Positions 1 to 8,875 are shown, numbered from the stretch's first letter. The stretch is DNA of 63,097 nt from JACQXM01 sp964569425 (GCA_964569425.1 CAZMVD010000010.1:1-63097), one strand, 5' to 3'. Notes: generated by a model from the letters alone, not told the origin. Numbers and translations are program-made.

Positions 1-163
1 CATGAGCCTGCCGATCAGCACGCCGCCCAACGCCATCGCCTTTGCCACGCGGGCGCTCAACGTCCGCGACATGGCGAAGTACGGCACGCTGATATCCATA
101 CTGGGTTTGGCACTCTTGATGGCTCTCTTCACCCTGTTCGGACCTGCGATTTCGGGGGAATGA
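1..163 (+). CDS. DASS-family sodium/anion symporter, C-terminal end (partial)
   Basis: The reading frame enters from the left edge and stops at 161-163. The visible tail contains the sequence SLPISTPPNAIAFATRALN followed by a hydrophobic helix (ISILGLALLMALFTLF). The PISTPPNAIA stretch is the second substrate/Na+ binding SNT-like loop of divalent anion:Na+ symporters (SLC13/DASS), and one final membrane helix follows, as the family has. The transported anion (sulfate, dicarboxylate, phosphate) cannot be told from about 53 residues. The true start lies outside the window. Confidence 0.75.
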   Translation, partial: MSLPISTPPNAIAFATRALNVRDMAKYGTLISILGLALLMALFTLFGPAISGE

Positions 164-224
164 ACCGGCGGTCGAACGGACTCCGCGCTTTACGCCACAC
201 CGGCTTCTCAGGTATGGTTCGTGA

Positions 225-1334
225 ATGCACGTGCCTAGTTCTATAGCGCTACCGCATGAGGAGCGAGCAGTGCCGGGCGGCAAATTCTCGTTTGCGGGCA
301 GGGGCCTTCTCGGCGTGCCGTTTTTCCAGGCGGCCCTGAGCGGTTACAGCGATCTGCCTATGCGTCGCCTCGCCCGCCGCTTTGGCGCCGTGTATGCGCT
401 CAACGAAGTCGTTCTCGACAAGCTGGTCCTTCAGCCGGGGCGAAAGCAGCGCGAAATCCTCCATGTGCCACACGACGACCACCCCGTCGGCGGCCAGCTC
501 ATGGGCGCCAACCCCGATCAGTTCGCCCCGGCCGCCGCGGCCATGGCGGAGGCGGGGTACGACGTGATCGACATCAATTTCGGTTGCCCGGTCAAGAAGG
601 TGCTTGGTCGCTGTCGCGGCGGTTTTCTGCTCTCGCAACCGCAGACCGCGCTGGATATTGTGCGCCGCGTGCGCGACGCCGTGGGCCGCACCCACCCGGT
701 CACCCTCAAAATGCGCCGCGGCATGGACGACTCCGCAGAGAGCGAGCACCACTTTTTCGCGATCCTCGACGGCGCCTTTTCGCTGGGCGTCGCGGCGGTG
801 ACGGTTCACGGGCGCACCGTCAAACAACGTTACGTCGGCCCCAGCCGCTGGGGTTTTCTGGAGCGGGTCAAGCGGCACGTGGGGGATCAGCGCATTTTCG
901 GCAGCGGCGACCTGTTCAGCGCCGAGGCGTGCGTGCGCATGATTCGCGAGACCGGGGTGGACGGCGTCACCATCGCCCGCGGTTGCATCGGCAACCCGTG
1001 GATCTTCGAGGAGTGCCGCGCGTTATGGCGCGGCGCGCCGCTGCCCGATCCACCGAGCATCGCGCAGCAGCGCGAAGCCATCGCCTGGCACTTCGAGCAG
1101 GCGGTCGGGGAATACGGCGAAACGACTGCCGGGCGCGTCATGCGCAAGTTCGGCATTAAGTACGCCGAGCACCACCCGCTGGCGCGACAGGTGCGCGATG
1201 CGTACATTGCCGTGCAGTCTCCCGCCGAGTTCCGCCGCGTGTTGGACACCTGGTATGACCCGGCGGGCGACTGGCCGCCGGTGGTGCGGCGTGAAGGGCA
1301 CGGCGATCTCATCGCCGCCGGGGCGTGCGCGTAG
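225..1334 (+). CDS. dus: tRNA-dihydrouridine synthase (Dus family)
   Basis: An FMN enzyme that reduces specific uridines in the tRNA D-loop to dihydrouridine using NAD(P)H. The protein is 369 aa. The TIM-barrel start is around residues 30-50 (VPFFQAALSGYSDLPMRRL), and the catalytic cysteine motif INFGCPVKK puts the general acid Cys at residue 121. FMN-contacting motifs follow: TLKMRRG near 161, VHGRT near 194 and ARGCIGNPWIF at 251-261. It is slightly longer than typical (320-350 aa) because of about 25 extra N-terminal residues before the barrel, so a downstream start is possible. It is followed by rmuC after 32 nt on the same strand. Subfamily (DusB-like or another) is not resolved. Confidence 0.9.
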   Translation: MHVPSSIALPHEERAVPGGKFSFAGRGLLGVPFFQAALSGYSDLPMRRLARRFGAVYALNEVVLDKLVLQPGRKQREILHVPHDDHPVGGQLMGANPDQFAPAAAAMAEAGYDVIDINFGCPVKKVLGRCRGGFLLSQPQTALDIVRRVRDAVGRTHPVTLKMRRGMDDSAESEHHFFAILDGAFSLGVAAVTVHGRTVKQRYVGPSRWGFLERVKRHVGDQRIFGSGDLFSAEACVRMIRETGVDGVTIARGCIGNPWIFEECRALWRGAPLPDPPSIAQQREAIAWHFEQAVGEYGETTAGRVMRKFGIKYAEHHPLARQVRDAYIAVQSPAEFRRVLDTWYDPAGDWPPVVRREGHGDLIAAGACA

Positions 1335-1366
1335 ACCCGCCGAACTGAACCGCGTGGGAAACAGGC

Positions 1367-2749
1367 ATGGAACAACTGCTCTGGCTGGCCGGTGGGATCG
1401 TGGCGGGATCGCTGGTCGGTTGGGCGATCAGCGCGGCGCGTATGCGGGCGCGGGCTGCCGTTGAGCGCGGCGATCTGCAGTCGCAATTGGCCGTAGCCCA
1501 AAGTACGCAGGAGCAACTGCGCGCGCAATCGGCGGCGGGAGAGCAACAAATCGGGGAACTTCGTCAACGGCTCGACGGGGAACGCCAGTCGCGCGCCCGT
1601 CTGGAAACGCAACTGGAAGAGTCGGGCCGCCGCCTGGAGGAGCAGCGCCGCCTGCTCGACGACGCGGAGAAGAAGCTCAAGGAGAGCTTTGAAGCGCTGT
1701 CGGCCAAAGCGCTGCAGAGCAACGCCGAGCAATTCCTGGCCAATGCGAAAAAGACGCTGGAGACCCTGCTGGCCGAAGCGCGCGGCGACCTCGGCAAGCG
1801 CGAAGAGGCCATCAAGACGCTGGTGCAGCCGCTCGCCGATTCGCTCAAACGCTACGAAACGCAAGTCCAGACACTCGAACAGACGCGCCGCACGGCGTAC
1901 GTCTCGTTGGAGCAGGAGGTCAAGCGCCTGGCACTGACCAATCAGCAGCTCCAGCAGGAGACCGGCAAGCTGGTGACCGCGCTGCGTGACCCCAAAGTCC
2001 GCGGGCGCTGGGGCGAACTGGCCCTCCGCCGCGCCGCGGAACTGGCCGGTATGATCGAGCATTGCGATTTCGAGCAGCAGGTGAGCTTCAGCGGCGAGGA
2101 CGGACGGTTGCGCCCGGACATGGTCGTTCGCCTTCCCGGCGCGCGTACCGTGGTCGTCGACGCCAAGACCGTTCTCGACGCATACCTCGATGCGGTGGCG
2201 GCTGCCGATGAAGCGACGCGGCAGGATGCGCTGCGACGGCACGCGGCCCAGGTTCGCAGCCGCCTCAAAGAGCTTGCGAGCAAGAGTTACTGGAAGTCGT
2301 TTCCGTCCGCGCCGGAGTTCGTTGTCTTGTTCCTGCCGGGCGAGTCCTTCTTCAGCGCTGCGCTCGAGACCGACGCCACACTCATCGAGGACGCCGTGAC
2401 CCAGCGCGTCGTCCTCGCTTCGCCCACCACGCTGATCGCGCTGCTTCGTGCCATTGCCTATGGCTGGCGACAGGAGCAGTTCACGCAGAACGCAGAGCGT
2501 ATCAGCGAGCTGGGGCGTGAGCTGTTTGATCGCATGCGCACTTTCGCCGAACACATGGCAAAAGTCGGAAACGGTCTGGGCAGTGCCGTCAACGCTTACA
2601 ATCAGGCCGTCGGTTCGCTGGAGAGTCGCGTGCTGCCTTCGGCGCGGCGCTTTCGCGAACTGGGCGCCGGAACCGGCGACGAGATTCCCGAAATGACCCC
2701 GGTGGATCGCACACCGCGGGCGTTGGACGTTCCCGAATCACCTGCGTGA
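1367..2749 (+). CDS. rmuC: DNA recombination protein RmuC homologue
   Basis: 460 aa. A single membrane helix at residues 4-24 (LLWLAGGIVAGSLVGWAISA) is followed by a long Glu/Arg/Gln-rich coiled coil (about 30-195). The RmuC nuclease-like core then starts near KVRGRWGELALRRAAELAGM and includes the conserved RPDMVVRLPGARTVVVDAK stretch. RmuC proteins are membrane-tethered, related to restriction-endonuclease folds, and limit DNA inversions; the exact reaction is not established. The D-x(n)-V-x-DAK arrangement is visible. Length and layout match the family. It is probably co-transcribed with the Dus gene upstream. Confidence 0.93.
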   Translation: MEQLLWLAGGIVAGSLVGWAISAARMRARAAVERGDLQSQLAVAQSTQEQLRAQSAAGEQQIGELRQRLDGERQSRARLETQLEESGRRLEEQRRLLDDAEKKLKESFEALSAKALQSNAEQFLANAKKTLETLLAEARGDLGKREEAIKTLVQPLADSLKRYETQVQTLEQTRRTAYVSLEQEVKRLALTNQQLQQETGKLVTALRDPKVRGRWGELALRRAAELAGMIEHCDFEQQVSFSGEDGRLRPDMVVRLPGARTVVVDAKTVLDAYLDAVAAADEATRQDALRRHAAQVRSRLKELASKSYWKSFPSAPEFVVLFLPGESFFSAALETDATLIEDAVTQRVVLASPTTLIALLRAIAYGWRQEQFTQNAERISELGRELFDRMRTFAEHMAKVGNGLGSAVNAYNQAVGSLESRVLPSARRFRELGAGTGDEIPEMTPVDRTPRALDVPESPA

Positions 2750-2802
2750 TGGCAGCACCACCGGTCACGGGCAGCGTTCCAAGTCCACGCCCGGAAAGGA
2801 AC

Positions 2803-3972
2803 TCAGGCCCGCTGCGCGCCGCCGGCGCTACCGTGTGTCTGCCGGCTCGGCCACGGTCTGATCCGCAGGAATCCGATCGGCGCTTCGGTGTCACCTTGTG
2901 TCACCAGATCGGCGAGGACCGATCCGACGACGGGCGCGAACTTGAAGCCGTGCCCGCTGAATCCCGCCGCGAAGGCCACGTTGGAGTGGTGGGGATGCCG
3001 GTCGATGATGAAGTGCTCGTCGGGCGTCATCGTGTACATGCACACCGAGTGGCGCAGCACGGTCGAATCAAGGCCAGGCAAGTACTCCTCGATGAATCCG
3101 CGGATGCGCGGCACATCTCCCGGCAGGAGACGCCGGTCCAGGGCGTCGGCATCGGCTACCGTGTCGCCCCCGGTGTGGTCGCCCACCTTCACACCCGAGC
3201 CGTCGACATCGGGAAATCCGTAGAAAAACCCCTGAGCGGTTTCGATGCCGAAGACCGGGCACCCGCGTCGCATGCTGAATAGCTCATGACGCGGAGAGAA
3301 CCACAGCACGACCTTGCGGCGTATTTCCAGGGAGAGCCCGAGATCGCGCAGCAACGCCGCGCTCCATGCCCCCCCGCAGATCAGCAGTGCGCCGGCCTCG
3401 AATCGACCGCGGTCCGTTTCCACGCGCGCCGAGCGCCCGTCCGTCGACCACGAACGCACCCGGGTGTTGGTCATGGTCTCCGCGCCCAGCGCGTGCGCCG
3501 CCGCAACGCACGCGGTGACACATCGTTCGACGTGCAGGAAACCCGCATCGGCTTCGAACACCGCATTCATCCCGTCGCCGGTTGCAAAGCCGGGAAACCG
3601 CCTGCGCAAGTCCGCGTGGGAGAGATCCGCAATGTTCAGGCGATGCGCGTCGGCCGCGCGGCGCACACCGGAGAGAATCGCCCCATCGGGCGGACCGATG
3701 AGCAACAGTCCGGTTCGTTCGAACAGGCGCTCCGCGGTCCGGGCCTCAAGTTCCGACCATCCGGCGTAGGCACGGTGCAAAAGGGGTACGTAGTCGGGAT
3801 GCTCGAAATAGGCCTTGCGGATGATCCGCGTGCCGCCGTGCGAACTGCCCCGGTCATGCCCGACGGCGAACGATTCAATGCCCAGTACGCGCAGTCCGCG
3901 CTGCGCCAGTCGCCACAACGCCGCACTGCCCATACCGCCCAGGCCGACCACGATAACGTCATAACGTGTCAT
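2803..3972 (-). CDS. FAD-dependent oxidase, monomeric sarcosine oxidase / N-methyl-tryptophan oxidase family
   Basis: 389 aa from the ATG at 3972; the frame is open upstream to 4062, but MTRYDVIVVGLGGMGS is the natural start of the Rossmann fold. The GxGxxG FAD motif lies at residues 10-16, followed by an ESF acidic end of strand 2. The C-terminal part has CMYTMTPDEHFIIDRHP, whose cysteine matches the covalent FAD-linking Cys of monomeric sarcosine oxidase. Next comes AGFSGHGFKFAPVVGS, with the active-site Lys of the family. It likely oxidises a secondary amine (sarcosine, N-methyl amino acid) to an aldehyde and H2O2. Cytoplasmic. It is divergent to the ArsR gene at 4091. Confidence 0.85.
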   Translation of the reverse strand: MTRYDVIVVGLGGMGSAALWRLAQRGLRVLGIESFAVGHDRGSSHGGTRIIRKAYFEHPDYVPLLHRAYAGWSELEARTAERLFERTGLLLIGPPDGAILSGVRRAADAHRLNIADLSHADLRRRFPGFATGDGMNAVFEADAGFLHVERCVTACVAAAHALGAETMTNTRVRSWSTDGRSARVETDRGRFEAGALLICGGAWSAALLRDLGLSLEIRRKVVLWFSPRHELFSMRRGCPVFGIETAQGFFYGFPDVDGSGVKVGDHTGGDTVADADALDRRLLPGDVPRIRGFIEEYLPGLDSTVLRHSVCMYTMTPDEHFIIDRHPHHSNVAFAAGFSGHGFKFAPVVGSVLADLVTQGDTEAPIGFLRIRPWPSRQTHGSAGGAQRA

Positions 3973-4055
3973 GCGGCGGAGTGTACCGCGGCGTGGGGCG
4001 AATCGCAGGGTGGGTTCCGCTACGCCCGCGTCCGACGCCCTCCCGGAAAGGGGGG

Positions 4056-4083
4056 TTGACAAATAAGTAATCGCTTATATATT
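4056..4083 (+). promoter_or_regulatory. Sigma-70-like promoter of the arsR-SRPBCC operon
   Basis: TTGACA at 4056-4061 (perfect -35) and TATATT at 4078-4083 (-10), with a 16-nt spacer. The predicted start is about 4090, essentially at the ATG of the ArsR gene (4091), so the transcript would be leaderless or nearly so. No Shine-Dalgarno sequence is seen in front of that ATG. Confidence 0.65.
4063..4078. promoter_or_regulatory. Candidate ArsR operator (ATAAG-N6-CTTAT inverted repeat)
   Basis: A perfect 5-bp inverted repeat, ATAAG at 4063-4067 and CTTAT at 4074-4078, fills the spacer between -35 and -10 of the arsR promoter. Dyads of this kind placed between promoter boxes are typical for ArsR-type autorepressors, which would block RNA polymerase directly. 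Autoregulation is an inference from position. Confidence 0.55.
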
Positions 4084-4090
4084 AGACGGC

Positions 4091-4417
4091 ATGGTACGCT
4101 CGCGGGTCGATGCCGACATCTTCAAAGCCGTGGCCGACCCCACGCGCCGCCGCATCCTCGACCTGCTGGGGGAAGGCGAACGAACGGTGGGCGAACTGGC
4201 CGGCGAGTTCAACGTCAGCCAACCGGCCGTGTCGCAGCACCTGCGCGTGCTGCGCGAGGCCGGGCTGGTCGGCTGGGCGCGCGCCGGTCGCAGCCACCGT
4301 TATTCTCTGAATCCGGTGCCTCTGAAGGAGGTGTTCGACTGGGTCGCTTTTTTCAGCCGCTTCTGGGATGAAAAATTGACCGCTTTGGGACGATTCCTGG
4401 AGAAAAACTACCCATGA
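4091..4417 (+). CDS. ArsR-family winged-helix transcriptional regulator
   Basis: 108 aa. The start IFKAVADPTRRRILDLL and the recognition helix region NVSQPAVSQHLRVLREAGLV are textbook ArsR/SmtB, followed by a wing (GRSHRYSLN). No CxC or other metal-site cysteines are present, so it is not a metal sensor of the arsenic/zinc type. ArsR proteins of this length paired with an SRPBCC gene form a common two-gene unit of unknown ligand. The stop overlaps the next gene by 4 nt (ATGA), implying translational coupling. Confidence 0.9.
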   Translation: MVRSRVDADIFKAVADPTRRRILDLLGEGERTVGELAGEFNVSQPAVSQHLRVLREAGLVGWARAGRSHRYSLNPVPLKEVFDWVAFFSRFWDEKLTALGRFLEKNYP

Positions 4418-4917
4418 CCCGTGCGCTGCGCAAAGAGGCGTTCTATCCGCATCCGCGTGAAGCGGTCTGGCTGGCCCTCACCGATCGGCGGGCACTGGCG
4501 GAATGGCTGATGCCCAACGACTTCGAGCCGGTGGCGGGCCATTCTTTTACCTTCCAGGTCGACGCGATGCCCGGCTGCGGCAACGGGCTGGTGCTGTGCG
4601 AGGTGCCGGAGGTCGATCGGCCGCGGCGGCTGGTCTACACCTGGCATCCCGAAAAACGGCATGAGCACCCCTCCACGGTCACGTGGACGTTACACGAGGA
4701 GACGGGAGGAACGCGGCTGGTTCTGGAGCACGTCGGGCTGGAAGTCTTCCCCTGGTGGCAGCGATTCATGCTCCGCTTCGGCTGGGGCACCATGGTCAAG
4801 CGTTGGATCCCGAAGATTCTGCACAACGTGCGCGACGGGGTGTTTACTCCCGGTGCGATTCCCTTGAGTAAACGATGCTACAAGTGCAAGACGATTCCGG
4901 AACATCTCACGCGGTGA
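4414..4917 (+). CDS. SRPBCC / AHSA1-domain protein
   Basis: 167 aa. It starts KEAFYPHPREAVWLALTDRRALAEWLMPNDFEP-like, followed by LVYTWHP and TVTWTLHEETGGTRLVLEHVGLE, the typical order of the Activator of Hsp90 ATPase homologue 1-like (START superfamily) fold. These proteins form a hydrophobic ligand pocket, and their function in bacteria is mostly unknown. Coupling to ArsR (4-nt overlap) suggests a ligand-response role. The last about 20 residues contain a CYKC pair that is not part of the usual fold. Confidence 0.85.
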   Translation: MTRALRKEAFYPHPREAVWLALTDRRALAEWLMPNDFEPVAGHSFTFQVDAMPGCGNGLVLCEVPEVDRPRRLVYTWHPEKRHEHPSTVTWTLHEETGGTRLVLEHVGLEVFPWWQRFMLRFGWGTMVKRWIPKILHNVRDGVFTPGAIPLSKRCYKCKTIPEHLTR

Positions 4918-5049
4918 AGCGAAGGGTGCGATAGGCGCCATCGGAATAGATGCACGAAATGACGAATGCCTGTACCGCGGAGGCTGGAGACTACGGGGAA
5001 CATCAACTCCGTGAATGGACGACAGAGACTATTGGCGAAAGGAAAAAGT

Positions 5050-5706
5050 ATGAAAGGTACCGTGCTACTCACGATCGTTATGTTGTCTTGCGCGCTGGCC
5101 ATTCCCATGGCTCGCTCCCAGGAAGGTGCGCAATCTCCGGGCGGCATGCAGATGCCCTCGCCCGAGGAAATGAAGGCCATGATGGAGAAAATGGAGAAGG
5201 CCAAGACGCCCGGCAAAGCGCACAAGCTCCTGCAACAGTTCGTCGGCGAATGGGACATTACCATCAGAATCTTTTTCGGCGGGCCGGGTTCGGACGCGAT
5301 CGAAACGAAGGGGAAGGCCAGCATCAAATCGGTGCTCGATGGGCGCTTCATCCAGGAGGAAATGACCGGTGAGGTGATGTTCCCCGACGAAACCGGCGCC
5401 ATGAAGTCCATGCCCTTCAAGGGCCTGGGCATGACCGGTTACGACAACTACCGCAACATGTACGTGGGCACCTGGGCGGACAACCAAAACACGTACCTGC
5501 TCACCATGCGCGGCATGGCCGACCCTACCGGAAAAGTGATCACCTCCTACGGCGAAATGGACGAACCGATGATGGATGTCTTCGGACGAACCGTGAAGTA
5601 CGTGACGCGCATCGTGGACGACAACAAGCACGTGTTTGAGATCATCGACCTGCATGCCGGCGACAATTACAAGGTGGTGGAAGTGGAATACGTGCGCCGC
5701 AAGTAA
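5050..5706 (+). CDS. DUF1579 family secreted/periplasmic protein
   Basis: 218 aa from the ATG at 5050, chosen because AAAGGAAAAAGT gives a ribosome site and the product then begins with a signal peptide (MKGTVLLTIVMLSCALAIPMA, cleavage near ARS-Q). After a Met/Glu/Lys-rich linker the fold starts at HKLLQQFVGEWDITIR. It continues through DGRFIQEEMTG, GLGMTGYDNYRNMYVGTW and VMDVFGRTVKY-like strands, the beta-barrel pattern of DUF1579, a family of unknown function often found in planctomycetes. The frame is open upstream to 4966, but that stretch has no domain. Confidence 0.85.
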   Translation: MKGTVLLTIVMLSCALAIPMARSQEGAQSPGGMQMPSPEEMKAMMEKMEKAKTPGKAHKLLQQFVGEWDITIRIFFGGPGSDAIETKGKASIKSVLDGRFIQEEMTGEVMFPDETGAMKSMPFKGLGMTGYDNYRNMYVGTWADNQNTYLLTMRGMADPTGKVITSYGEMDEPMMDVFGRTVKYVTRIVDDNKHVFEIIDLHAGDNYKVVEVEYVRRK

Positions 5707-5812
5707 GGAAATACCCGCGGCGCAGGTGGGGCACGCAGGAGCTCGCGGGAGTGGTCGGTCGATTGGCGCAAGCGATCACGCCACACCAATCTGCGGCTGC
5801 GCGACGGGCGTA

Positions 5813-6208
5813 CTATGCCCAGCGTTCCAGCACGGCGCGGACGCGCACCGATTCGATCGTCACCCCTTCGATCGGAATCGGGCGTTGCGCCCTGCTGCTG
5901 AGGGCGGCAATGATCGCCCCGGAAAGCCGCCCGGCGTCCGCCAGCCAATCCGCCGGCAGCTCCGCCCCTACGGTGTCGTCCACGTGGCACCGCATCAGGC
6001 GGTCGAGCACGACGTCGTCCTGATCGAATCCGGCCGCGATCACCGCCTGCGCGGCGCGATCGCCCAGCGCCGCGAAGGACCGTCGCAGCGATTCGATATC
6101 CAGCCGTGTGAGCGGCGCGCGGATGGGGCGCGATTCGTCAAAGAGAATGTCGCGCCGAATCGGGCCGGCGCGGTGGGGGGGGGTCGGCCGCATGCCCGCC
6201 TGGTTCAT
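5813..6208 (-). CDS. Conserved-looking hypothetical protein coupled to dinG
   Basis: 131 aa, not recognised. Its ATG overlaps the stop of the DinG gene by 4 nt (6205-6208), so it is probably the second gene of a dinG operon. The sequence is Arg/Ala-rich with two likely helical stretches (LDIESLRRSFAALGDRAAQAVIAAG and ADWLADAGRLSGAIIAALSS) and ends with predicted strands (PIPIEGVTIESVRVRAVLER). There are no cysteines for metal binding, no signal peptide and no membrane helix. A role linked to the helicase is only a guess from position. Confidence 0.6.
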   Translation of the reverse strand: MNQAGMRPTPPHRAGPIRRDILFDESRPIRAPLTRLDIESLRRSFAALGDRAAQAVIAAGFDQDDVVLDRLMRCHVDDTVGAELPADWLADAGRLSGAIIAALSSRAQRPIPIEGVTIESVRVRAVLERWA

Positions 6209-8187
6209 GGTCTGGCCTCTGGTTCGATGACCACGGGACAGTCGGGCAGCGCTTCGAGGAACAGCTTGCCGTAGGGCTTGGAAATTACCCGCGGATCGAG
6301 CACCACCACGATGCCCCTGTCGGTGCGCGTGCGGATGAGTCGCCCGATCCCCTGACGGAACTTCAACACCGCCTCGGGCACTTGAAAGTCCATGAACGGG
6401 TTGCCGCCATGCTCGCGGATGCGCTCAATCCGGGCCTCGACCATCGGCTGGCTGGGAACCGCGAACGGAAGTTTCACGATGATCACGTTACTCAACGCTT
6501 CGCCAGCCACGTCCACGCCTGCCCAGAAAGTATCCGCCCCGAACAGCACGCAGCGCGGCGTGCTGCGGAAGCGCTCCAGCATTTTCCCCCGCGGCAGGCC
6601 CGACCCCTGCACCAGCAGGGGCATGCCCTCCGCCGTCAGGAGGGGCTCCAGTCGATGGGCACATTCCTGGATCATGGAGTAACTGGTGAACAAAACGAAC
6701 GCCCGTCCCTCGGACTTGCGCAGGTACCGCATGATCGCCTCGCATGCCGCGGGGACGTAACTGGAACCATTCGTCGGATCGGGCAGGTCGGCGGCCACGT
6801 AGGCGGTCATCTGCTGGGCATAGTTGAACGGCGAGCCGAGCGCCAACGTCCGCACGCTCTCCAGCCCCAGCCGGCCGCGAATGTACGAAAATGGTTCCGC
6901 GCCGCCCGTGGTCAGCGTGGCAGAGGTCATCACCACGCTCTTGACCGCGTCGAACAGTGACTCCCGCAGCACCGGCCCCACGTCGATCGGGCGACAACAA
7001 AGCGTCACGCGCCGCGTGCGCCCGGAAGTATGTTCGATCCAGTACACCGATTGCGGTTCCGACTGCGTGTGCCAGAGGGCCACCGCGCCGCCCAGCGCCT
7101 CGCAGCGGTCCATCATCGACAGCAGTTCGAGCTTGTCGTCGATGTTCTCCGTGGCTTCGCGAATGGCGTGAAGCTGCTGCCGCAGGTCGACCAGCGCGGC
7201 CGACAACGGCTGGGGCAGATCGAGCGGCTGCCGCACCCGGCCGCTGAAGCCGCGCTGCGATTCCGCCCATTGGACCACGGCGTCGAAGTATGCTTCGGCG
7301 GCCAGCCTGGCCGCCACCACCGCGGCGACCGCGTCGGGCTGCGCCCCGGCGTGCAACAGCCCCTTGCCGGTCCGCGGATTGTGCAGCGACTGGAGCAGAA
7401 ACAGCACCTGGGTATTGGAAATGTTGGTTCCCAGGTGGTCGCCCGCCACGCTCTCCACGGTGTGCGCTTCGTCGAGCACGACGTGGTTGTAGTCGGGAAG
7501 GATCGACGCACCCTGCCGCCGTGCGGCTACGTCGGAGAAAAGCAGCGCGTGATTCACCACCAGCACTTGCGCTTCCGCGGCGCGGCGCCGTGCCCGCTGG
7601 TAAAAGCACTGTTTGTAGGTGGCACAGCGCCGGCCCAGACAATCATCGTGCTCGCTCTTGACCCGCTCCCACACCGGCAACGCGGGCTGGGGGTCGAGAT
7701 CCGCCAGCGAACCATCTTCCGTCTTGTAGGCCCAGTCTTCGATGCGCCATAACTCGTTGACCTGGCCGCGCTCGTCGAAAAGTCCTTCTTTGCGTTGACT
7801 GGCACGCGCGAGCCTCCGCAGTCCAAGGTAGTTCGACCGCCCCTTGACCAGCACGGCCGTAAACTCCTGGGGAAACACCTCCTTCAGAAAGGGTATGTCC
7901 TTGTGGATAAGCTGTTCCTGGAGGGCGATGGTGTGCGTGCTGATGACCACGCGTTCGCCCAGGCGCACCGCGCGCTCGATGGCGGGGATGAGGTAGGCAA
8001 AACTCTTGCCCACGCCGGTCCCCGCTTCTACCAGCAGGTGTTCGCCTTCATCAAAGGCACCGGCTACTGCTTCGGCCATCGCCAGTTGCTGGGGGCGCAG
8101 CTCGTAGCCGGTCATTTTCTTCGCCACCGCTCCCGCGGGCGAAAGCAGTTTGTTGACCGGTGTTGGACTGGTGGCACTCATAAACAA
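6205..8187 (-). CDS. dinG: DinG-family (XPD-like) ATP-dependent DNA helicase
   Basis: 660 aa superfamily-2 helicase of the DinG/YoaA/XPD group. Walker A is EAGTGVGKS at about 54-62, motif Ia STHTIALQEQL, the DEAH box VVLDEAH, and motif VI QGIGRLIRT near the C terminus. Fe-S cluster region: Cys183, Cys188 and Cys194 have the C-x4-C-x5-C spacing of E. coli DinG. The first cluster ligand, expected just after GRSNY (residues 117-120), is replaced: the sequence reads NYLGLRR, with Gly122 in place of Cys. These helicases unwind 5'-3' and act on R-loops or damaged forks. The hypothetical gene downstream overlaps by 4 nt. Confidence 0.92.
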   Translation of the reverse strand: MFMSATSPTPVNKLLSPAGAVAKKMTGYELRPQQLAMAEAVAGAFDEGEHLLVEAGTGVGKSFAYLIPAIERAVRLGERVVISTHTIALQEQLIHKDIPFLKEVFPQEFTAVLVKGRSNYLGLRRLARASQRKEGLFDERGQVNELWRIEDWAYKTEDGSLADLDPQPALPVWERVKSEHDDCLGRRCATYKQCFYQRARRRAAEAQVLVVNHALLFSDVAARRQGASILPDYNHVVLDEAHTVESVAGDHLGTNISNTQVLFLLQSLHNPRTGKGLLHAGAQPDAVAAVVAARLAAEAYFDAVVQWAESQRGFSGRVRQPLDLPQPLSAALVDLRQQLHAIREATENIDDKLELLSMMDRCEALGGAVALWHTQSEPQSVYWIEHTSGRTRRVTLCCRPIDVGPVLRESLFDAVKSVVMTSATLTTGGAEPFSYIRGRLGLESVRTLALGSPFNYAQQMTAYVAADLPDPTNGSSYVPAACEAIMRYLRKSEGRAFVLFTSYSMIQECAHRLEPLLTAEGMPLLVQGSGLPRGKMLERFRSTPRCVLFGADTFWAGVDVAGEALSNVIIVKLPFAVPSQPMVEARIERIREHGGNPFMDFQVPEAVLKFRQGIGRLIRTRTDRGIVVVLDPRVISKPYGKLFLEALPDCPVVIEPEARP

Positions 8188-8400
8188 GTTCGCGGTCGAT
8201 CCTGTCGGGGTTGTTTCCGCGGCTTGGAGTATAGCACGCCACAGAAACCATGCCGCAATCCGATTCCGTTGCCAGGCGACGGCCCCGAAAACGCTCTTTC
8301 GCAGTTGACGGCCGAGTCGCGGCCCTCGATGATTCGCTCCGAATGGGCACCGTCCAGGTGGGATTGTGCCCCTACCCTACACACGGACCGGAGTTGATCC

Positions 8401-8733
8401 ATGAACTACCGCCCCAACATGCTGCCATGGCTGGGCATCGGCCTGCTTAGCGCCTTGGGATGTTACCCCACCGTCACGCGGCTGCACGAGGTTTCGGTGG
8501 GCATGAACAAACAGCAGGTGGTGGAAACGCTCGACGGCGTGCCCCCGGAACTGAAGGCAACGCTTCGATCGAGCGAAGGGGCGACCGTGGACGTCTGGAA
8601 GTATCGCCTGCGCGTCCGAACCAACGAAAAGTACTGGTTTTTCTTCGTCGATGGGGCACTGGCCGCCATGGTCGAAATCAGCGACGAGGACGACGATAAC
8701 TGGATGCGGGAGTACGAGCGACTCTTTCCCTGA
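8401..8733 (+). CDS. Small lipoprotein with SmpA/OmlA (BamE-like) fold candidate
   Basis: 110 aa. The N-terminal hydrophobic segment (MLPWLGIGLLSALGC) ends in a lipobox-like ALGC, predicting an outer-membrane or inner-membrane lipoprotein. The mature part has VSVGMNKQQVVETLDGVPPE followed by VDVWKYRLRV and a YWFFFVDGALAAMVEI strand. The G-M-x3-[QE]-V-x3-L pattern plus W-x-Y strand is typical of SmpA/OmlA/BamE-like domains. Assignment to BamE itself is not supported. It is monocistronic, divergent from dinG. Confidence 0.7.
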   Translation: MNYRPNMLPWLGIGLLSALGCYPTVTRLHEVSVGMNKQQVVETLDGVPPELKATLRSSEGATVDVWKYRLRVRTNEKYWFFFVDGALAAMVEISDEDDDNWMREYERLFP

Positions 8734-8875
8734 CCAGCCAGATCTGAAACCGGGACCTTGACATGGAACTCGACGGCAGGCGGGCTGGTGCCGTTCCACC
8801 ATGGCACAGTCAGGCCCCGGCGCCATCCAGACGTCATTTCCTGTAAACGTGCCGGGAAAAGAGGTCGATCAGGGG

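Noticed and set aside
887..2554. Long open frame (555 codons) on the minus strand opposite Dus and rmuC
   Set aside because: High-GC shadow frame; composition is Arg/Leu/Gln-rich without domains, while both plus-strand genes show clear family motifs.
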